DNA from: Devosia sp. Root685
GTDB taxonomy: Bacteria; Pseudomonadota; Alphaproteobacteria; Rhizobiales; Devosiaceae
Assembly (NCBI RefSeq): GCF_001427875.1
Contig: NZ_LMHK01000001.1
Span: 250,871 to 314,870 of the forward strand
Direction: 5' to 3'
DNA: 64,000 nucleotides
Positions 56,001 through 62,823 of the stretch are shown here, in pieces. Each line of letters opens with the position of its first letter. Within the stretch, counting starts at the first letter, position 1. The notes under the pieces were generated by a model, which saw only the letters and a list, made by a program, of their open reading frames with translations, was not told the origin of the DNA and did no database searches. A program made the position numbers and the translations under genes.

Positions 56001-58439
56001 GCGCGTATCGAGCGCGCCTGCCATGGCAGCCGTGCTGGCTTCGAGGGCACCGGTCATGGCCGCGGTGCGTGCGTCGAGATCGCCCACGAAGCGGCCCGCA
56101 CGTTCCTCGATGGCGGCGGCAAACTCGGTCTGTTTTTCGTCGAGGGTCGAAGCGAGGGTCTGCGTGCGTTCTTCGAGCTGACCGGAAAGGGCGCCAGTGC
56201 GGCTTTCGATTTCGAGCGACAGGGTATTGGTGCGCTCGGAGAGCGTATCTGCAAGGCGCTGGGTGCGGCCGGCAATGGCTTGATCAAAGGCCTGGGTGCT
56301 GGTCGTGAGGGTCTGGCCCAGTTCCTGCGAGCGAACCCGAATGGCTTCGCTGAGCTCGGTGCTACGGCCGGTCAGGGTCTGCTCGATGGCCTCGGCGCCC
56401 GCTGCGATCGCCTGGCTGATTTCGCCGACTCGGCCTTCGAGGTTGAGGTCGATGGTCTGCGCGTAGGAATCAAGGCGGTTGGCCAGTTCGTGCGAACGGC
56501 TGTTCAGCACCTCATCGATGCGGCCGGTGCGGCTGTCGAGATCGACATTAAGCGTCTGGGCATAGGCATCGAGACGGCTCGCCAACTGCTCGGAACGGCC
56601 CGAAAGAACGCTGTCGATGCGGCCGGTCTGGTTGTCGAGCGATTCCGTGAGCGTTTCGGCATAGGTGTCGAGACGCTCGGAAATTTCGCGGGTGCGGTTG
56701 GAAAGGCTTTCGGTGATGGCGGCGGCCTTGGCGCCGATCACTTCGTTCATCTCGCGGGTGCGATCACTGACGATATCGTTGAAGCGGCCGGATTCTTGGT
56801 TCAGCGCCATTTCGAGAACATTGGCGCGGGTCGCAAAGCTGGTGCCGTGCTGGTCAAGGCGCGAGAGCAGGCTATCGCCCTTTTCGCCAACGACATTGTC
56901 GAGGGCGGAAAGGCGCTCGTCGAGGAGGCCAGTGATTTCGCCAAGGCGCGCATCGAACTGGCCCAGGGAATCCTGACCGGCGGTCGACAAGGTAATGCGG
57001 GCACGTTCGGCGGTGTCGTCGAGGGCGCCATTGATCTCGATAAGAGCCGTTTGCAGACGGCTTTCCAGCGAATTGAGCTGGATCGATACGGATTCATCGA
57101 GTTGGCGCGACAGGCCGCCAAGCATGGACTCGGCATCGCGAGCGCGGCTGGAGACGTCTTCGCCAATGCGGGTGCCGAGATATTCGAGCGCCTTGGTGAC
57201 GATATCCCCACGTTCGCCGAGTTGATCGACGATCTTGCTGCCGCTGATGGCGAGCAGATTGGCGAGGGCGTCGGTTTTGTCCTCGATCGAGGTCGTCAGC
57301 ATGACGGTCTGCGTGTCGAGCGTGCTGCCGATGGAGCCGGCGCGGCTATCGAGCGCTTCGGTGAGGGTATCGATGTGCCGCTCGATGGCGGCGGTAAAGG
57401 CGGCGGTGCGGCTGTCGAAATTGCTGGTGACGCGCGCGGTGCTGTCTTCGACGACGCCGGCAGTGCGATCAGCCGTGCTGTCGAGCGCGGCGAGGAAATC
57501 GGTCGTGCGATTGTCCATCAACTGGGTAAAATTCTCCGAGCGTTCGGAGAAGGCGGCGTTGAGGGCTTCGCCACCGCTTTCGAGGGCACGCGAGAGGCTG
57601 CCGCCGCTTTCGGTGATGGTGCCGGCGATGCGCTGGCTGATCATGTCGAGATCGAAGACGAGGCCTGTATGGCTCTCGGTGATCGCCTCGCGCACGCGTT
57701 CGGTATTGGTGAGCACGCTTTCGCGCTGGCTGGCGAGTTCGGCGATCAGCGCGCGCATGCGCGATTCATTGTCCGAATAGGTACGTTCGAGCGCGGTGAC
57801 CTCGTTGTGGATCATCACTTCGAGTTCGCCGGCGCGGGAGAGGGCGCGTTCAAGACCATCGCCGAGGGCGTTGACTTCACGGCGCACGGCCTGGCCAACG
57901 GAAGCGACCTTGTCGGAGGCGGTAACTTCGGGCTCGGCGAGGCGAATGGCGGCCTGGGTAATCGAGGACGCGGCATTGCGCAGGTCCTGCGCGCGGCGGA
58001 TCAGGGTCGCGACGGCAAAGAAGCCGAGAACGGGCAGAACGATGATCGCCACGATGGCGATGAATTCGATGCTGCCGGCAAACTGGCCGAAATTGGCCAT
58101 TTCCGGGCCATAGCGCAGCACGGAAGCTGTGCCGGCGGCAGCAACCCATAGAACAGAGAGAACAGTCGCCAGCCAGGTCGGGGTGGCGGACGAGCGGTTC
58201 TGCAGACCATAGAGCAGGCGCGCGGCGGAGGCGCGATCGTCATTGGCAACGGCACCAGCCTGCTGCGCGATCTTGTCGGCGGCACGCAGGCGTTCGGAAC
58301 GCGGGGGCGTCGGCTCGGGCTTTTTTTCGGCCTTCTGGCGGCTCGGTTGATCCAGGCTGAACACCGATTCCTTGAGCGCGTCTTCTACTGCCGAAAAAGC
58401 CAACGCGGCCGGATCGTTCTGGTTCTGATTGTTGGCCAT
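53001..58439 (-). CDS. Giant membrane-anchored hendecad-repeat protein, probable growth-pole-ring protein (GPR/RgsE type)
   Basis: A protein of 1812 residues. The N-terminal cytosolic part (1-85) is followed by two membrane helices (about 87-108 and 123-147). A very long helical region (about 150-1570) carries 11-residue repeats with pattern xLxxRTxxLxx; at least 27 units run in perfect register from residue 589 to 885 (units such as RLDAYAQTLNV, DLDSRTGRIDE, VLNSRSHELAN). Then come a Pro/Ala/Gln-rich linker (about 1575-1680) and a compact C-terminal domain (LADAWGRYQAGESNVFSRRIY). Size, two N-terminal helices and apolipoprotein-like repeats match the growth-pole-ring protein of Agrobacterium and RgsE of Sinorhizobium, which organise unipolar growth. 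Homology is inferred, not searched. Confidence 0.85.
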   Translation of the reverse strand: MANNQNQNDPAALAFSAVEDALKESVFSLDQPSRQKAEKKPEPTPPRSERLRAADKIAQQAGAVANDDRASAARLLYGLQNRSSATPTWLATVLSVLWVAAAGTASVLRYGPEMANFGQFAGSIEFIAIVAIIVLPVLGFFAVATLIRRAQDLRNAASSITQAAIRLAEPEVTASDKVASVGQAVRREVNALGDGLERALSRAGELEVMIHNEVTALERTYSDNESRMRALIAELASQRESVLTNTERVREAITESHTGLVFDLDMISQRIAGTITESGGSLSRALESGGEALNAAFSERSENFTQLMDNRTTDFLAALDSTADRTAGVVEDSTARVTSNFDSRTAAFTAAIERHIDTLTEALDSRAGSIGSTLDTQTVMLTTSIEDKTDALANLLAISGSKIVDQLGERGDIVTKALEYLGTRIGEDVSSRARDAESMLGGLSRQLDESVSIQLNSLESRLQTALIEINGALDDTAERARITLSTAGQDSLGQFDARLGEITGLLDERLSALDNVVGEKGDSLLSRLDQHGTSFATRANVLEMALNQESGRFNDIVSDRTREMNEVIGAKAAAITESLSNRTREISERLDTYAETLTESLDNQTGRIDSVLSGRSEQLASRLDAYAQTLNVDLDSRTGRIDEVLNSRSHELANRLDSYAQTIDLNLEGRVGEISQAIAAGAEAIEQTLTGRSTELSEAIRVRSQELGQTLTTSTQAFDQAIAGRTQRLADTLSERTNTLSLEIESRTGALSGQLEERTQTLASTLDEKQTEFAAAIEERAGRFVGDLDARTAAMTGALEASTAAMAGALDTRTSELNASFDRRTGELTEALDARTQELAAAVGTRTSQLSNALAARTEALSDMLSTQTSSMGETVGLHTAELAQTLDQHSAAARESIDASLRTVSETMANRLGDMSSTVAGKVAEIGTAMTENLNTALSRVDEAQTGVTARIDAASLSFDENVRKATQIVETGVEAARNSMVDLVDKRLGSLPEAITARADITAERLAALNTSINTSITQSMADLEAGADRIEETISTRITAATHAISSDVVATADRMDSAVRTALDQIRIAAGSIDQIVSVKAVQTVDSIEQRLSEINQSVEGHTSQFAALVDQKSDELQSALRSHGNLLREALAGNARDAEEIMSVSSSRILTDVTAALNKLNDSNLLLQRVLDASTTNLATLETSIAQQTANYAGTMRDAMGQTEEAGVMVSRHVGALQNTIQAMVGEFAEVLGKLDIEVVSMSQASRALEATSTNALESLEERRGAMDALATSFTSRADDIDGRMRMFAQSIADTVNDTERRMIAARRAMDEALSSTSTTVAEALSNATASVNDALYVTNERFTSTLNERSSQVDNAVQRAAEAAAAALTQTSSSVRAALAAQSEQVNANLEDNANRVSDLLASTAGSVTDVLTSTTSSLADTITDTTSSVRNTIAANTSQLRQALDQSTSTFRQTLDQTTEEVSTRLGDFRETADGESRRTNAALQEAQRRLAGEMQQAIEEATQRFAETARAMRETAREVGHELESTRAELARGVNELPEETRASAAAMRRVVAEQIEALSELNAIVRGQPATHDLTDRRGNQPRAAAPRQSEPAPYQPPRQPEPEAYRPEPAAQTLVDPIRTTARPAEPARAPARPVVQAQQPAPAPVQQPQPAPVARQAAPAPQRQEAEAGEGGWLRDVLRNASASQAGQPTQGLSTLTEEIANAIDDNALADAWGRYQAGESNVFSRRIYSLTGQGTYDEVRKRLQRDPEFARTAQAYMSDFEQLLKRAAAGPRPAAETREYLLSDRGKVYTTLAHASGRLS

Positions 58440-58793
58440 ACTCTCTACAACTCTCGCGTCCGCACTCTAGCGACAAAGCGGGCTTCTGGAAGAGACTAGC
58501 CCCGACCCCTTTAAGGGGCCGTGGTCAAATCGGAACAATTCGATGCAAATGCACCGCGTTCCAGTACCCTCCGCCGCCGCACGCTGGCTCACCGTTCACT
58601 ATTACATTCAATTTGATGCAATCCGAACAATTTCCTAGCGAAAGGTTAATTTTCGCGTGGAAACGGACGGCACTAAACCGCAAACAAAGGCAAAGTTGGG
58701 GCTTAATGGCCTGTTCATGAGGTCGCTCTAGGCTTGTTCCCCAAGCGAATTGTTCCCTTGCCCATGCGAGCGAACGTGTACGGAGTATTCGTC
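58440..58793. other. 354-bp divergent promoter region (giant gene / Hpt gene)
   Basis: It holds an interrupted palindrome CCCCTTTAAGGGG (58506-58518) and two related words, GGAACAATTCGATGCAAA near 58541 and TGATGCAATCCGAACAATTT near 58614. GAACAATT and GATGCAA each occur twice, in opposite order. No gene, RNA or certain promoter was recognised. These repeats could be binding sites for a regulator of the two divergent genes. Confidence 0.45.
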
Positions 58794-59189
58794 ATGGCCC
58801 CCGGCGGCACCGCCCTTAAAGCGGAACCCCATTCCGATATCCGCACCCGGACCATGCGCCCGGTCGATCTGGTTCACCTCGCCAAGCAGTGTCTTGGCGA
58901 CGAAGCGCTGGAGCTCGAAGTGCTGCGGCTCTTCGATACGACGCTGCGGGATTATTACAGCCGGCTGAAAATGGCGGCCAGTTTCGACGATCTGACCCTG
59001 GTGCTGCATTCAATCAAGGGCGCGGCGGGCGGCGTCGGCGCCTGGGCCATTGCCGACCTCGCCAAAGCCATGGAACACGAAATCCGCAGCGGCCGCCCGC
59101 TGACGCCGGAGCGCATCGACGACCTCGGCCTCGTGGTCGAAGATGTGCGCAGCTTCATTGGCCGCATGGTGGCGAACGAGGCGGTTTAG
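58794..59189 (+). CDS. Hpt-domain histidine phosphotransfer protein
   Basis: A 131-residue stand-alone Hpt domain. The phosphorylatable His72 lies in LVLHSIKGAAGGVGAWAIADLAK (HxxKG pattern) within a four-helix bundle; the preceding helix is LEVLRLFDTTLRDYYSRLKMA. It relays phosphate between hybrid kinases and response regulators. ATG 58794 chosen because GGAG lies 8 bases upstream; an ATG ten codons earlier is possible. Divergent from the giant pole-type gene. No kinase or response regulator is adjacent, so the relay partners are elsewhere. Confidence 0.85.
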   Translation: MAPGGTALKAEPHSDIRTRTMRPVDLVHLAKQCLGDEALELEVLRLFDTTLRDYYSRLKMAASFDDLTLVLHSIKGAAGGVGAWAIADLAKAMEHEIRSGRPLTPERIDDLGLVVEDVRSFIGRMVANEAV

Positions 59190-59327
59190 CCGCTCTGGAT
59201 TGGACCGGACGGCGCCAAGTCGGCAACGCGCGGTTTGACCGCGCGGTTGTCAGAATCTATAGAGCGCCCATATGAAGTCGGTCCTCGCGGCGCCAATGCG
59301 TCGGCGACACAGCATTCAGCAGTTTCC

Positions 59328-60929
59328 ATGTCCCTGTCTTCCGCCGCCGAGGTTTCGCCTCGGGCTCATCTTGAACCGTTCCGCACCCGTCGTACCTTTG
59401 CGATCATTTCGCACCCGGACGCCGGCAAAACCACGCTGACGGAACGGCTGCTCGCTGCGGCCGGGGCCATTCAGCAGGCTGGTGCGGTGCGCGGAAAATC
59501 GGGCGCGCGCTCGACGCGGTCGGACTGGATGGAAATGGAGCAGCAGCGCGGCATTTCGATTTCATCCTCGGTGATGACCTTCGAATTCGACGGGCTCACG
59601 ATGAACCTGCTCGATACGCCGGGCCACTCGGACTTTTCCGAGGATACCTATCGTACCCTGACGGCCGTGGACGCCGCGATCATGGTGATCGACGCTGCCA
59701 AGGGCATTGAAAGCCAGACGCTGAAACTGTTCGAGGTGTGCCGCCTGCGCGACATTCCCATCATCACCTTCATCAACAAGGTGGATCGCGAGGGCCTGGC
59801 GCCGCTCGACCTGATCGACGAAATTCAAAGCAAGCTCGCGCTCGACCTGACCCCGGTGCTGTGGCCGATCGGGCAGGGCGTCGATTTCAGGGGCTATATC
59901 GATCTCCTCGAAAAGCGCGTGGTGACGCCGCAGGGCAAGACGCTGGCCGAGTTTGACGCCATCGACGATCTGCTTGAGGTCGAAAGCCTCGTGGATGATC
60001 CGGTTTTCATGACGGCGCTCGAAACGCTGGAACTGGCGCGGGCGATGTTGCCCGAGTTCGATCTGCAGATTTTCCATGCGGGACATATGAGCCCGGTGCT
60101 GTTTGGCTCGGCGCTCAAGGGCATTGGTGTGGCCGAACTGCTGCGCACGCTCGGCGATTGGGGCCCGGAGCCGCGGCCGCAGCCGGCACTACCAGCGCCG
60201 ATTGCGCCTGATGAAAAGAAAGTCTCTGGCTTTGTGTTCAAGGTGCAGGCGAATATGGACGCCAATCACCGCGACCGCATTGCCTTTGTGCGCCTCTGCT
60301 CGGGGACGTTTACGCGCGGCATGCGCCTCAAGAATGTGCGATCGGGCAAGGATATGGCCGTGGCCAATCCGATGTTCTTCTTCGGCAACAATCGTGAGCT
60401 GGCTGAGGAGGCCGTCGCCGGCGATATCGTTGGCATTCCCAACCATGGTACCCTCTCGGTGGGCGATACGCTAACCGAGGGCGCAACGATCAATGTCACC
60501 GGCATTCCGAACTTTGCGCCCGAAATCATCCGCCGCGTGCGCCTGATCGACGCGATGAAGACCAAGCAGATGTCCAAGGCGCTGTCGGATCTCGCCGAAG
60601 AGGGCGTCACCCAGGTGTTTCGCCGCATGGTCGGTGCCGACTGGATCGTGGGCGTTGTCGGTCAGCTGCAGCTTGAAGTTTTGGCGAGCCGCGTTGCCAA
60701 GGAATATGGCGTTCCCATCACCTTTGAGCCCATGGGCTTTGAAGTGGCGCGCTGGGTGGAAAGCGACGAGCCGGAGGAGATGAAACGCTTCATTACGGCT
60801 CAAAAGACCAATATGGCCGAGGACCGGAACAATGCGCCGGTGTTTTTGGCGCAGAACGCGTGGTGGGCGGACCGGGCCAAGCAGGATTGGCCGAAAATCC
60901 GGTTTCTCACCACCAAGGAACGGCATTGA
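59328..60929 (+). CDS. prfC: Peptide chain release factor 3
   Basis: A 533-residue translational GTPase that removes RF1/RF2 from the ribosome. G1 is SHPDAGKTTLTERLL (about residues 26-40), switch II is LLDTPGHSDFSEDTYRTL, G4 is TFINKVDREG; domain II contains GFVFKVQANMDANHRDRIAFVR, and domain III ends DRNNAPVFLAQNAWWAD. These are RF3-specific features distinguishing it from EF-G. ATG giving MSLSSAAEV was chosen; upstream in-frame starts lack ribosome sites. Its stop overlaps the methyltransferase start (TTGA). Confidence 0.95.
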   Translation: MSLSSAAEVSPRAHLEPFRTRRTFAIISHPDAGKTTLTERLLAAAGAIQQAGAVRGKSGARSTRSDWMEMEQQRGISISSSVMTFEFDGLTMNLLDTPGHSDFSEDTYRTLTAVDAAIMVIDAAKGIESQTLKLFEVCRLRDIPIITFINKVDREGLAPLDLIDEIQSKLALDLTPVLWPIGQGVDFRGYIDLLEKRVVTPQGKTLAEFDAIDDLLEVESLVDDPVFMTALETLELARAMLPEFDLQIFHAGHMSPVLFGSALKGIGVAELLRTLGDWGPEPRPQPALPAPIAPDEKKVSGFVFKVQANMDANHRDRIAFVRLCSGTFTRGMRLKNVRSGKDMAVANPMFFFGNNRELAEEAVAGDIVGIPNHGTLSVGDTLTEGATINVTGIPNFAPEIIRRVRLIDAMKTKQMSKALSDLAEEGVTQVFRRMVGADWIVGVVGQLQLEVLASRVAKEYGVPITFEPMGFEVARWVESDEPEEMKRFITAQKTNMAEDRNNAPVFLAQNAWWADRAKQDWPKIRFLTTKERH

Positions 60930-62095
60930 GCGCGCCCGACCGCATAGAGGAGTTTGTCCTCGCCCTGCAAACCGGCTTTATCGACGGATCGATCACCAAG
61001 CTCAAACTCGGCGGCTATCATGGCGCCGAGGCGGACCTGAAGAGCGTCGAGGCCCGAAAAGTGGCGCTGAAAGCCGGCGAGCGGATGAGCTTTGTTTCCC
61101 GCTACAAGACGCGCGATATCACCAAGAATTTGACCGTGGACGAGGCCATGAGCTTTGTGCGCGAGGGGCTGTTGAATGAATTCCGCAGCGCGCGGCTGGA
61201 GACGACGGATTTCGATCTGCAATTCGAGCGACAGGGCGACAAGATCAGGTTGAAGAAGACTGAAGTTGCCGGGCGCGAGGCTGTTCAGGCTGGGCACGAC
61301 CGGACCAAGAACCGGCCGCTGAGTTCAGGCGATAAGGTCTGGATGCAGGCGCTGGGGATTTCCGGCGCCGATGGCAAAGTGCTTGCGGCTTCGCAGGATA
61401 AGTTTCGACAAATCAACAAGATGGTCGAGATTTTTGCGCCTTTGATTCAGGAGCTTTCGGCCAAAAAGCCACGCATTGTCGATATGGGCGCGGGCAAGGG
61501 CTATCTCGATTTTGCGCTGTTCGATTATCTCAAATCCGAAGGCAAAGAAGCCGAGGTGATCGGCGTCGAGATGCGGCCAAAACTGGTCGAAGATGGCAAT
61601 CGGCTGGCTGACAAGAGCGGGTTCGGAACGCTGCGGTTCGTTCCGGCCTCGATCCTCGACTACGACGCCAGCGGCGCCGATGCGGTCATTGCGCTCCATG
61701 CCTGCGATACGGCGACGGACGATGCGATCTTCAAGGGCATTTCGGCGGGCGCCGAGCTGATCGCTGTGGCGCCGTGCTGCCACAAGCAGGTGCGGCGGCA
61801 GATGGAGGCGGGGGCTTCGGATAACCGCCTCGATTTCCTGCTGCGCCACGGCACGTTCATGGAAAAGCAGGCCGAAATGGTCACCGATGGGCTGCGCGCG
61901 CTGTTGCTCGAGGCTTCGGGCTATCGGACCAAGGTTTTTGAATTCGTCTCGGACGCGCATACGCCCAAGAACAACCTGATCGTGGCGCAAAAGGGCAAGG
62001 CTGGGTCACGCGACGCGGTGCTGAAGCGCGTCGCCGAAGTGAAGGCCATGTTCGGGATCGAGAAGCACTATCTCGAAGGTCTGCTGGGGCTTTAG
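60926..62095 (+). CDS. Class I SAM-dependent methyltransferase (Methyltransf_32-type)
   Basis: A 389-residue protein. The SAM-binding fold is in the second half: IVDMGAGKGYLDFALFDYL (motif I), EVIGVEMRPKLVEDG, then ADAVIALHACDTATDDAIFKG and AVAPCCHKQVRRQM. The N-terminal roughly 170 residues (FVLALQTGFIDGSITKLKLGGYHG) form a conserved accessory domain. The HACDTATD and PCCHK features resemble GSTCD/TRM13-type methyltransferases, so RNA methylation is possible but unproven. TTG start overlaps the prfC stop by 4 bp with AAGGA upstream, implying coupling to a translation factor, which supports an RNA or ribosome role. Confidence 0.82.
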   Translation: MSAPDRIEEFVLALQTGFIDGSITKLKLGGYHGAEADLKSVEARKVALKAGERMSFVSRYKTRDITKNLTVDEAMSFVREGLLNEFRSARLETTDFDLQFERQGDKIRLKKTEVAGREAVQAGHDRTKNRPLSSGDKVWMQALGISGADGKVLAASQDKFRQINKMVEIFAPLIQELSAKKPRIVDMGAGKGYLDFALFDYLKSEGKEAEVIGVEMRPKLVEDGNRLADKSGFGTLRFVPASILDYDASGADAVIALHACDTATDDAIFKGISAGAELIAVAPCCHKQVRRQMEAGASDNRLDFLLRHGTFMEKQAEMVTDGLRALLLEASGYRTKVFEFVSDAHTPKNNLIVAQKGKAGSRDAVLKRVAEVKAMFGIEKHYLEGLLGL

Positions 62096-62191
62096 TGGCA
62101 CGATTTGGTGAGGCAGCCATGCCGAACCGCGCCTTCCTAAGCACACCGGGAAGGTCTATATCCCCTTGGTACAGCAAGCCAAAAAAGACAT

Positions 62192-62512
62192 ATGACCAAG
62201 ATCACCTTTGTTACGCCTAGCGGCGAACGCATTGAAACCGAAGCGGAAAATGGTGCGACCGTGATGGAAACGGCCATCATCAACGGTGTGCCCGGCATTG
62301 TCGCGGAATGCGGCGGCGCCTGCACCTGCGCCACCTGCCATGTCTATGTGGAAGAGAACTGGCGCGAAACCGTCGGCGGTCCGTCCATGATGGAAGAAGA
62401 CATGCTCGACTTCGCCTTTGACGTGAAGGACTCGAGCCGGCTCTCCTGCCAGATCAAGGTTCGGGATAATCTCGATGGGCTGGTTCTGCACGTCCCGACG
62501 CGTCAGGGCTGA
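62192..62512 (+). CDS. 2Fe-2S ferredoxin, adrenodoxin type
   Basis: A 106-residue electron carrier. Cluster ligands Cys40, Cys46, Cys49 (ECGGACTCATCHVYV) and Cys86 (SSRLSCQIKV) fit the vertebrate/ISC-type Cx5CxxC...C pattern. The acidic helix MMEEDMLDFAFD is the partner-docking region. ATG start; ISC-type ferredoxins serve cluster assembly or cytochrome P450 systems, but no isc genes adjoin. It lies 96 bp after the methyltransferase gene and is probably separately transcribed. Confidence 0.92.
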   Translation: MTKITFVTPSGERIETEAENGATVMETAIINGVPGIVAECGGACTCATCHVYVEENWRETVGGPSMMEEDMLDFAFDVKDSSRLSCQIKVRDNLDGLVLHVPTRQG

Positions 62513-62823
62513 TCTGTCTTCCCCTCTACCCTGAGGAGTAAGCGAGGTTGAGGGCCCCTACTAAAAGTGTCCGGGACCACCGCAAAAAATTCTCTGCGTG
62601 GGTCAAACTTCGGACGGTAAATTCCGGCGGGTTGGGCCGGTTTCCGATGCAACTTTGCGTCGAATGGCGGGCGCCTGGATTTTTTTGCCCGTCTTTGCTT
62701 TGCCAATCTGGTGTCATTCTAAGGTAATCGCCGCCAGGGAAATATAAAAGCGATTGAATTTCAACGCCTTGCTCCAATCCCCAGCATTGGAATATTTTGC
62801 CTCATCGTTGGAATAGGACTGTT
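62513..62823. other. 311-bp spacer before cysG
   Basis: No gene recognised. The last 120 bases before cysG are relatively AT-rich (AAATATAAAAGCGATTGAATT) and repeat TTGGAATA (ATTGGAATATT and GTTGGAATAGG) just upstream of the start, plausible promoter and regulator sites for sulfur assimilation genes; nothing firmer can be said. Confidence 0.4.

Noticed and set aside
54786..58151. A 1121-codon plus-strand reading frame opposite the giant coiled-coil gene
   Set aside because: It is an antisense shadow produced by the 33-bp periodic, GC-rich repeat structure; it has no membrane or catalytic motifs, shows monotonous composition, and the minus-strand frame has a start, two membrane helices, a structured C-terminal domain and a terminator.
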